Part shown: one piece after another, positions 1 through 5,387 of the stretch | Layout of the letters: the number at the start of each line of letters is the position of its first letter | Position numbering within the stretch: the first letter of the stretch is position 1 | Origin: an uncultured Bacteroidota bacterium | GTDB lineage: Bacteria > Bacteroidota > Bacteroidia > UKL13-3 | DNA length: 5,472 bases | Assembly (NCBI GenBank): GCA_903898215.1 | Contig: CAIUEQ010000260.1 | Coordinates: 1 to 5,472, forward strand | Direction: 5' to 3' | Notes under the pieces: model-generated | The model's input: only the letters and a program-made list of their open reading frames with translations | What the model was told of the DNA's origin: nothing | Databases searched by the model: none | Made by a program: the position numbers and the translations under genes

Positions 1-141
1 TTGCCAGTAATATTTTACGGGTAATTATGAATGAAAGAGTGATGATTTTTCGCGTTAAATAATTGTATTTGCATTTTGAAGGATAATGTATTTAATTGAA
101 AATAAATCAATAACTAAATCAGATTACTATCCGTTTGGTGC
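1..141 (+). repeat. Left arm of a perfect 141-bp inverted repeat
   Basis: This segment is identical, base for base, to the reverse complement of 5332-5472. Identity stops abruptly at position 142 (A here, G in the other copy), inside the codon for Ala19 of the RHS tail; beyond that the two genes are only roughly 60% alike. The arm holds about 85 bp upstream of the RHS start codon plus the first 18-19 codons of the tail gene. The upstream part has stops in all three forward frames (22-24 in frame 1, 77-79 in frame 2, 60-62 in frame 3), so no frame runs from the window edge into the RHS gene. Frame 3 reads SNILRVIMNER, faintly like the HLGNV-type stretch that normally precedes the RHS core end, so this may be a decayed core fragment. 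The repeat may continue beyond the window. Confidence 0.97.
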
Positions 142-1069
142 AGTAATGTATAACAGAGGCTTTAGCACTGCTAACGGTTATAAGTATGGGTTCCAAGGTT
201 CTGAAAAAGATAATGAAATCAAAGGGAATGGAAATAGCTACACGACAGAATTTAGGGAATATGATCCACGATTAGGCCGGTGGTTTAGTATCGACCCCTT
301 AACCTCACAATTTCCTTGGCAAAGTCCCTACGCAGCTTTTGATAACAATCCTATTTTGAAAAGTGATCCTAAAGGAGATGCTCCTTCTGTCGATAATCAA
401 AATTCAGAAGATAGAAAGACTAGAAAATTTGAAAGAAAGGAAAGGCAACTTTCAAGGAAAACAGGATTAGTCGGAGATCAATTAAGGGAAAAAATGTATG
501 AAAAATATGGAAATAGAAATTGGGCTTATATAAAAACTGCTGATGCTACTAATAAAAGTGGTGTTAATGGGTACACTCCTACTGGGGACATGGTAGACTT
601 TAAAAATGGAGTAACTGTTACAAAGTCATCAACCACCACTACCACAGATGCTATTGTTTCTAATCAAGATGGAACAGTAGATCCATACCCAATTACTTTA
701 AATCCTGGAGAAACAGCTACTGTTACAGCAACTAATGCTACTACAAATGATGGAGGCGCGAATCAAATAGCAATAAGTCAAAATGGAACTAATGTTTCAT
801 CTGGTAGCGTAACTAACAATGGCGATTGTGTAAGTGCAAATGTCGATGGTAATAATGGACAAGTAATTGTTTCTGTAACAATGGGGGCAGGGAATCTTAG
901 GACAGTTAATAATCCAACTGGAACTGCTGGGAGAGGGACTTGGGACTTTCAAAAAACTCTAATTTCAGCAACGAAGACATCCACTACTACTAAACTAAAA
1001 TTTCCAAGAACAATACAATATAGCGGTTCTTTTTATGGATTAATTAAAGCTGGGGCGTTTAAGAATTAG
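86..1069 (+). CDS. Orphan RHS-repeat core C-terminus with Thr/Asn-rich tail (putative toxin tail, left module)
   Basis: The 327-residue product is only the end of an RHS/YD-repeat protein, a family whose full-length members usually exceed 1000 residues. Residues 13-98 are the RHS-repeat-associated core end: DYYPFG at 13-18, YKYGF at 32-36, KDNEIKGNGNSY at 41-52, EYDPRLGRW at 58-66, IDP at 69-71 and NNP at 87-89. The motif P-x4-DPKG at 89-97 corresponds to the P-x4-DPxGL self-cleavage site of RHS proteins, with Asp in place of the last Leu. From about residue 100 the sequence is unique: a basic, Lys/Arg/Glu-rich helical stretch (about 105-150), then a long Thr/Asn/Ser/Gly-rich, probably beta-structured region. 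I recognise no nuclease, deaminase or other toxin motif there. The ATG at 86 follows an in-frame TGA at 77-79, so the gene cannot be read from an upstream core without a frameshift. Most likely it is a silent tail cassette or a remnant; it might be expressed on its own. The next gene starts directly after its stop codon. Confidence 0.85.
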   Translation: MYLIENKSITKSDYYPFGAVMYNRGFSTANGYKYGFQGSEKDNEIKGNGNSYTTEFREYDPRLGRWFSIDPLTSQFPWQSPYAAFDNNPILKSDPKGDAPSVDNQNSEDRKTRKFERKERQLSRKTGLVGDQLREKMYEKYGNRNWAYIKTADATNKSGVNGYTPTGDMVDFKNGVTVTKSSTTTTTDAIVSNQDGTVDPYPITLNPGETATVTATNATTNDGGANQIAISQNGTNVSSGSVTNNGDCVSANVDGNNGQVIVSVTMGAGNLRTVNNPTGTAGRGTWDFQKTLISATKTSTTTKLKFPRTIQYSGSFYGLIKAGAFKN

Positions 1070-1780
1070 ATGAAGAAAACATTTTGTTTTATTTTTTTAT
1101 CCTTATTATATTTCATAAATAATTTATATTCTCAGAATATGAAAAGGTTTGTTTTACCCAAAGACACTTTTCAAATTACTGTAACTGATTCTAGTTTGCT
1201 TTATTTGGTAATAGAAAAAAAAAACAACAATATTTCTCCTAAAGTTTATTATAAAAATATTAAAAGCAAAGAAATATCGATTTTAAAATACAATCAAATC
1301 TATTCTGAAACAGAATTAACCAATTCGGGCATATTTGTTCTTTTTTATTCAGATGGAAATTTGAAGCAAATAAAATATCTAAAAAATGGAAATCCAGAAG
1401 GGGCGTTTTATGAATTTCATAAGAAGAATCGAATTTCTCATGCTGCCTTTTATGTTAACGGGGTTATGAATGGCACTGAATTATTCATTTATAAAAATGG
1501 AAATGTTTGGTTAGAAAATAATTATCAAAACGGTTGGTTCAATGGCCCAATAAGGAAATATTTTTATGGGAACGGAAAACTATTAGTTGAAAGTTATTTT
1601 GAAAAAGGAATAAAAAATGGCTTAGAAACAGATTATTTTAAATCTGGGAAAATTTCAATGCAAACCCCATATATAAATGGAAAGGCGGATGGAATTCAAA
1701 AAACCTATAGTAAGAGAGGTAAAGTTGTACGTTTAAATTACTTTGAACAAGGAAAATTAATGAAAACAGAGTTGAAGTAA
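1070..1780 (+). CDS. Exported YwqK-family (MORN-variant repeat) protein, putative immunity protein of the left tail
   Basis: The product has 236 residues. Residues 1-21 form a Sec signal peptide (two Lys, a Phe/Leu/Ile core, then NLYS before Gln22, the usual Bacteroidota cut site), so the mature protein should be periplasmic or surface-bound. Residues about 92-230 hold five to six repeats of the pattern (F/Y)-x-x-G-(N/K)-x ... Y-x-x-G-x-x-x-G, for example YKNGNVWLENNYQNGWFNG and YGNGKLLVESYFEKGIKNG. This is the MORN-variant repeat of YwqK-type antitoxins. Residues 25-85 are a less recognisable beta-rich stretch. The ATG follows the RHS stop codon with no spacer, so translation is probably coupled. 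Family and position both point to immunity against the RHS tail just upstream. The pairing is inferred, and the tail's target is unknown; an exported immunity protein suggests the toxin is met in the envelope. Confidence 0.82.
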   Translation: MKKTFCFIFLSLLYFINNLYSQNMKRFVLPKDTFQITVTDSSLLYLVIEKKNNNISPKVYYKNIKSKEISILKYNQIYSETELTNSGIFVLFYSDGNLKQIKYLKNGNPEGAFYEFHKKNRISHAAFYVNGVMNGTELFIYKNGNVWLENNYQNGWFNGPIRKYFYGNGKLLVESYFEKGIKNGLETDYFKSGKISMQTPYINGKADGIQKTYSKRGKVVRLNYFEQGKLMKTELK

Positions 1781-1941
1781 AAACTTTATTTTACCACCAA
1801 ATGCTGAAATTTAAAAAAGACGAGAAAATAATTAGTGTTTACTATACAAAGTAAATCGAGTAAATCAAAGTTGTAAAATAAGAGAGACTAAAATAAATAT
1901 TGAGTTTATTAGGGAGTTTTAGAATACCTAAAACATGTATT

Positions 1942-2406
1942 ATGTCTAATTTAGACTATTCATTTCAGTTAAACAAATTTTATCAAGAAATATTGCAAGG
2001 TATCAATAAAAAAGACTTTAGGCATTATAATATTAGAACGATTAGAAATTTTATAATTCATTTTGATAAATTAAAAGAAGAAGATAAAGCCGAAGTCTAT
2101 GAACTTATCAATAGTTATTTAAACTTAATTAAAGGAACAAATTCAATTGAGATTCGTGAAAACACAGTTGAATTATATAATGATTTTGTTTATCCAATAG
2201 CACGAAAATATTATAGTTCACTAGGATTTGTTCCATATGCAAGAGGAGTTGTTTTTTATTATATGCTAATTATATTATTAGTTTTTTTATATTTTTTGGA
2301 AGTACCTTTTGTTTTTCACATAATAATTTTAATAGTTTTTATGATAATTCATAGTCGTACTTTGCAAAAGAAAATAAATAATAAAGTATTTGGTTTAAGG
2401 TATTAG
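1942..2406 (+). CDS. Small membrane protein with two C-terminal helices, possibly an orphan immunity protein
   Basis: I do not recognise a family. From the ATG at 1942 the product has 154 residues. The first 95 or so look soluble, mainly alpha-helical and charged. Two hydrophobic segments follow: VVFYYMLIILLVFLYFL at about 103-119 and PFVFHIIILIVFMIIH at about 121-136. A short basic tail ends KVFGLRY. The frame is also open back to a TTG at 1900, but the extra 14 residues are unconvincing and the ATG is preferred. Small membrane proteins of this build are common immunity proteins in polymorphic-toxin loci, often against pore-forming or membrane-active tails, and position is the only support for that here. 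The 160 bp before it holds no convincing gene and no clear promoter. A hydrophobic reading frame begins at the stop codon, so the protein may be truncated. Confidence 0.6.
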   Translation: MSNLDYSFQLNKFYQEILQGINKKDFRHYNIRTIRNFIIHFDKLKEEDKAEVYELINSYLNLIKGTNSIEIRENTVELYNDFVYPIARKYYSSLGFVPYARGVVFYYMLIILLVFLYFLEVPFVFHIIILIVFMIIHSRTLQKKINNKVFGLRY

Positions 2407-2489
2407 GTGTTAAATATGGTAATAAAGCGCTAAGGTTTATATTGATATTAGTCTTGATTATATGGGTAATATTTTTTCTAATAATATAA
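2406..2489 (+). pseudogene. Possible frameshifted third membrane helix of the preceding gene
   Basis: Directly at the stop of the membrane-protein gene, the next frame reads GVKYGNKALRF followed by ILILVLIIWVIFFLII and a TAA at 2487-2489. Joining the frames across the TAG at 2404-2406 (loss of one base or gain of two) would give a continuous basic loop, KVFGLRY-GVKYGNKALRF, leading into another membrane helix. No start codon precedes this stretch in its own frame, so it is unlikely to be an independent gene. It could be a decayed C-terminus or chance hydrophobic AT-rich sequence. Confidence 0.35.
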
Positions 2490-2492
2490 GTT

Positions 2493-2699
2493 CTATTTAT
2501 TTATTGTATTTATCTTTAATCCTTTATTATCAAATATTTCTTCTTTTGTCAGTATACCATTATTATAATACTCCCATTTGCCAATTTTAAAAGGTCGATA
2601 CCATTTTTTTAGCATTTCCTGTTCAAGGACAGGATAATCTTCATATTGTCCTTTTTCAATTAACTCACCATATTGATTCCACTCTTGATAATTTCCCAT
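2493..2699 (-). pseudogene. Truncated YwqK/MORN-variant repeat gene (immunity remnant)
   Basis: The 68-residue frame contains repeat units of the YwqK type: GNYQEWNQYGELIEKGQYEDY at the start and GKWEYYNNGILTKEEIFDN-KG near the end. It keeps the C-terminal part of such a protein but has no signal peptide and no upstream repeats. A TAA lies immediately before the ATG (2700-2702, minus strand), and the upstream DNA is a methyltransferase remnant on the other strand, so the 5' end appears to be lost. Whole relatives in this window have 236 and 268 residues. It may still be translated as a short protein, but a leftover immunity gene from a lost toxin cassette is the simpler reading. It is convergent with the membrane-protein gene. 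Confidence 0.6.
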
Positions 2700-2737
2700 T
2701 TAAAAAGAACAAATGCTATTACTTATTACCGCCATAG

Positions 2738-2907
2738 AAGATAGATTATGTATTCTGTCGGATAAATATAAACGAGGTGGAAGCTCTGCAAACACTACCA
2801 AAAAACTATACCGCTGGAATAAGTAAAAGCCAGCGGTATAAATGTTTGGGTAATTCGTTTACTGTGATGTGATTTTTTATTTGGTTTATTTAATGGTAAA
2901 ATTGCTT
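2738..2907 (+). pseudogene. C-terminal remnant of a DNA (cytosine-5) methyltransferase
   Basis: The frame through 2738-2872 reads INEVEALQTLP-KNYT, then GISKSQRYK, then CLGNSFTV, and stops at TGA 2870-2872. This is the end of a C5 DNA methyltransferase. The E-x-x-x-LQTLPxNYT stretch corresponds to conserved motif IX and what follows it, and QRYKxLGNSFTV corresponds to motif X, part of the S-adenosylmethionine pocket. After GTG at 2864-2866 a one-base shift restores the expected ending, DVIFYLVYLM, read from 2866, which indicates a one-base deletion. Upstream the frame is closed by TAG at 2735-2737, and motifs I to VIII, including the catalytic PC motif, are absent from the window. It is a dead 3' scar, probably of a lost restriction-modification or solitary methyltransferase gene. 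The family call is confident; the specificity cannot be known because the target-recognition domain is gone. Confidence 0.82.
2807..2840. repeat. Perfect 11-bp hairpin inside the methyltransferase scar
   Basis: TATACCGCTGG at 2807-2817 pairs perfectly with CCAGCGGTATA at 2830-2840 around a 12-base loop. On the minus strand the stem is followed by GTTTTTTGG, which resembles an intrinsic terminator, although no minus-strand gene ends just before it. The stem falls on codons for YTAG and SQRY of the methyltransferase remnant, so it may be a by-product of coding sequence. Confidence 0.55.
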
Positions 2908-2966
2908 AATCTTGTGGCGCATAAAAATAATTTATCTAATTTGGAAATGGAGGTAATGGAATTAGG

Positions 2967-3503
2967 ATGAGAATAGAAATAAAAAGAGTCGACAACAAAT
3001 TATTATTCATAAAAGACAATGAAATTATTTATTGGGGTGGTTTAATCCTAAAAGGTCTTAAAAATTTCAGGCAGTTGAATAAAAGTGATACACTTATTTC
3101 TGAAATCAAATTTAAATTTAGGTTCCCTTTTAAATTAATTTATAATATCTGTTTAACGCGTCAACAAAGACAAATTTCGCTTGTATATAAAAATATCTTT
3201 AAGCCTTGTTTTACCTGTAATGATAACCTAAACAATTATGAGTTAATTCCACACAAAGGATTGAAAACCTCTATATTTAAGAATGGAAAACAAATTGGTT
3301 ATTACGAACACAAAAAAATTGAATATATGGGCAAAAATGTAATTTTTTTAATTATAGATAAGGAATTTGAACAAGATATTATTTTTTCCTTTATTTTAGC
3401 TATCGAAGGAGATTTTAAAAATGATTACTCAACAGTCTCGTTTGATATTGGCAATTTTGGTCCAGAAATCAAACCCTTTGATAATAATTGGCGCCCCTTG
3501 TGA
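2967..3503 (+). CDS. Unrecognised 178-residue beta-rich protein
   Basis: I do not recognise this protein. It has no signal peptide and no clear membrane helix. It is rich in alternating hydrophobic and charged residues (IEIKRVDNKLLFI, ISEIKFKFRFPFKLI, KTSIFKNGKQIGYYEH), suggesting a mostly beta fold of about 170 residues. Two cysteines (PCFTC, about residues 80-83) could be structural or metal-binding. The motif FKNGKQIGYYEHK followed by a hydrophobic strand and an amphipathic segment (IIFSFILAI) recalls LURP-one/tubby-like proteins, but this is a weak impression. A GGAGG lies 13 bases before the ATG, farther than usual. It converges on the lipoprotein gene with only 5 bp between stops. The location suggests an orphan immunity or accessory gene. 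Confidence 0.65.
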   Translation: MRIEIKRVDNKLLFIKDNEIIYWGGLILKGLKNFRQLNKSDTLISEIKFKFRFPFKLIYNICLTRQQRQISLVYKNIFKPCFTCNDNLNNYELIPHKGLKTSIFKNGKQIGYYEHKKIEYMGKNVIFLIIDKEFEQDIIFSFILAIEGDFKNDYSTVSFDIGNFGPEIKPFDNNWRPL

Positions 3504-3508
3504 ATCTT

Positions 3509-4315
3509 TTAATGACTATGAAAAGTACTTGCTACTTCCTGAAACAGGCCTTTATACTTTAAAAATTCACTGTTCTTTTCATTGATTGCCATTGCCGTTA
3601 AGACATAAACTTTATTTCCTTTGTTAATCCAAGTTGTTAAACCGCCCAATTTTATTCCATTCACTTGAGTTAAATAGGATAATTGAAAGGCCGACAAACC
3701 ATCAATTCTTATTTGCCCTTGGGCTACAGCCTTAAAGTAGGGTAATTTCTGTTGTAAAAGATTAAAGCTAAATTTCAAATAATCTTCAAAAGTCATATCT
3801 TCCTTCAATTCTTCTTTTGTGAAAGTGATATTGGGACAGAAAACAATTGAGTTATCACATCTTTTTTGACTTATTAATAATATTTGTGGAGCATTTCCAT
3901 TTTCCGTTTTCCAGTTACTAGGAATTTTTATTTCTATTCTTTCATTTTCAATCGTATGGTTTAACAAAGAAAAATCTGATTTATCTAACTCAAATATTAA
4001 ACTATCATTGTAATACTGTAAAACCTTCTTAATATTTTTGTTTCCATTATAATATTTCCAAACACCGTTTTTTAGACCCATTATCATCAATCCTTCTTCT
4101 TGAATTGTACCTTTCTCATCAAAGGATGAATATTTACCATGGTATTTCCCATCTTTAATAGTAGTGACTATTTTTTTATTTCCATTGCTATAGTGATCTA
4201 TATAAACGGAATCACTTAAGTTTTTTTTAGTGCTTTCCAAATTTTCCTTTGTGTTTTGTTCATTTTGACATGCTACATAACAAAACAATATTAGAATAAA
4301 ATATAATGGCTTCAT
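3509..4315 (-). CDS. Lipoprotein with YwqK repeats and a PsbP/DcrB-like domain, putative immunity protein of the right tail
   Basis: The product has 268 residues. Residues 1-15 are a short hydrophobic signal followed by Cys16 (VAC-QNEQ), so it is probably a lipoprotein. Residues about 38-105 carry two to three MORN-variant/YwqK repeats (YSNGNKKIVTTIKDGKYHG, DEKGTIQEEGLMIMGLKNG). Residues about 122-266 look like a PsbP/DcrB-type alpha-beta domain: IEIKIPSNWK near the start, a helix around FEDYLKFSFNLLQQKLP, then strands with DGLSAFQLSY, TTWINKGNKVYVLTA, and a final helix EFLKYKGLFQEVASTF. That domain is commonly found in envelope lipoproteins. The gene starts 13 bp after the Gly-rich RHS tail gene on the same strand, the standard place for its immunity partner. 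The pairing is inferred from position and family. Lipid anchoring implies protection at the envelope. Confidence 0.8.
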   Translation of the reverse strand: MKPLYFILILFCYVACQNEQNTKENLESTKKNLSDSVYIDHYSNGNKKIVTTIKDGKYHGKYSSFDEKGTIQEEGLMIMGLKNGVWKYYNGNKNIKKVLQYYNDSLIFELDKSDFSLLNHTIENERIEIKIPSNWKTENGNAPQILLISQKRCDNSIVFCPNITFTKEELKEDMTFEDYLKFSFNLLQQKLPYFKAVAQGQIRIDGLSAFQLSYLTQVNGIKLGGLTTWINKGNKVYVLTAMAINEKNSEFLKYKGLFQEVASTFHSH

Positions 4316-4328
4316 TATTCTAATTCAT

Positions 4329-5387
4329 TTATCGCTTAAACCCAGCTTTTATACTGACTTCTACTCCTAAAATTAAAGCAGCCCCAGCCCCAATATCTAT
4401 TCCGTAAAAATCTTTTTGTTTCCCAATTTTAGGGTTTTTCATTTGTGGAGACTTCAATATCCCAGTAGCCTCAGCAGCTTGTTTAAAAACGTCATTTTGA
4501 ACCTGATTTGCTTTTTTAGTCTTAAGCAGGGGAACAACAGCATAAACACCATAATCGACATTATCATTAAAACTTCCTTCGCCATGAGTTTTAAAAGTAT
4601 GATTAACCTCAGCTCCTAAAATATCATAACCTGCCACTCCACCAGTAACTCCAATACTCTGTTTTACCTTAACACCGCTACCACTTCCAATATAATCGCC
4701 ATTATAGGCATCTGGATTATCGCTACCTAATTCTGTAAGGTCCACCTTTCCTTGAAGAAGTTCATAGGAAACCAAATTCACATTTGCTTGTCCCTGTAGC
4801 ACACCTGCATAACTTCCCTTCAGTCTTGCCTGTACTCCAACATCAATCTTTCCACCAACTTCAACAACAAAATCAGTATTGTGAATCCAATTACCCGCAT
4901 CTTCAAAGAAACCTGCAATCTTATCGAATAGAGTAGTTTTAAATATTTTTGATACAACCCCAAGTTCTTTTATCTCACCTTTTTCATTTTGTTTTGCATA
5001 GCCTATATCAACAGAGTATCCATCTTTAGTTTTTACTATTTCGCCACCATTCTTTTTCTGATACTTTTCTGCTTTTTTCTTGGTGCGCTCTTCCCCATTT
5101 AAACCTAATGGGTCTGCGAAATAAATAGGATTGTTATTAAAACATGAATATGGCGATTGCCAATCAAAAGAAAAAGGGTCAATGTTCCACCTTTTTCCTA
5201 ACCTTGAGTCATACTGCCAAAACTCTGCTGAATAAGAATTTCCATTTCCAGAAATTTCATTATCTTTCATTTGTCCACCAAATCCGTACTTATAACCATT
5301 GCTGGACAAGAAACCCCGCCCTGGCATTGGCGCACCAAACGGATAGTAATCTGATTTAGTTATTGATTTATTTTCAATTAAATACAT
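4329..5387 (-). CDS. Orphan RHS-repeat core C-terminus with Gly-rich tail (putative toxin tail, right module)
   Basis: The 352-residue product begins with the same 19 residues as the left tail gene (MYLIENKSITKSDYYPFGA). It then diverges while keeping the RHS core landmarks: YKYGF at 32-36, KDNEI-GNGNSY at 41-52, QYDSRLGKRWNIDP at 58-71, and a complete P-x4-DPLGL at 87-96, matching the RHS self-cleavage motif. The tail from about residue 97 is unrelated to the left one. It has a Lys-rich linker, a segment around KIFKTTLFDKIAGFFEDAGNWI (about 147-168), then long Gly-rich alternating stretches (VEVGGKIDVGVQARLKGSYAG, SGSGVKVKQSIGVTGG) and a hydrophobic Gly-rich end, IDIGAGAALILGVEVSIKAGF. I recognise no catalytic motif. 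The alternating pattern is compatible with membrane-associated beta strands or a pore-forming toxin, which is a guess. Stops lie upstream of the ATG, so it is an orphan tail; a lipoprotein immunity candidate follows. Confidence 0.85.
   Translation of the reverse strand: MYLIENKSITKSDYYPFGAPMPGRGFLSSNGYKYGFGGQMKDNEISGNGNSYSAEFWQYDSRLGKRWNIDPFSFDWQSPYSCFNNNPIYFADPLGLNGEERTKKKAEKYQKKNGGEIVKTKDGYSVDIGYAKQNEKGEIKELGVVSKIFKTTLFDKIAGFFEDAGNWIHNTDFVVEVGGKIDVGVQARLKGSYAGVLQGQANVNLVSYELLQGKVDLTELGSDNPDAYNGDYIGSGSGVKVKQSIGVTGGVAGYDILGAEVNHTFKTHGEGSFNDNVDYGVYAVVPLLKTKKANQVQNDVFKQAAEATGILKSPQMKNPKIGKQKDFYGIDIGAGAALILGVEVSIKAGFKR

Noticed and set aside
40..72. Bacteroidota-type promoter (TAnnTTTG with an upstream TTTG) before the RHS start
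   Set aside because: TGTATTTG at 64-71 is one base off the -7 consensus, and no TTTG lies at the right distance upstream.
1801..1854. 17-codon open frame (MLKFKKDEKIISVYYTK)
   Set aside because: It could be the tail of a lost gene, but it is too short and low in complexity to support.
1900..1941. TTG-initiated N-terminal extension of the membrane-protein gene
   Set aside because: The extra 14 residues have no supporting feature, and an ATG at 1942 starts a plausible soluble domain.
4416..4619. 67-codon plus-strand open frame
   Set aside because: It lies antisense within the right RHS tail gene, whose protein is clearly the real product.
5144..5359. 71-codon plus-strand open frame
   Set aside because: It is antisense to the conserved RHS core end (YKYGF, RLGKRW and DPLGL motifs on the other strand).
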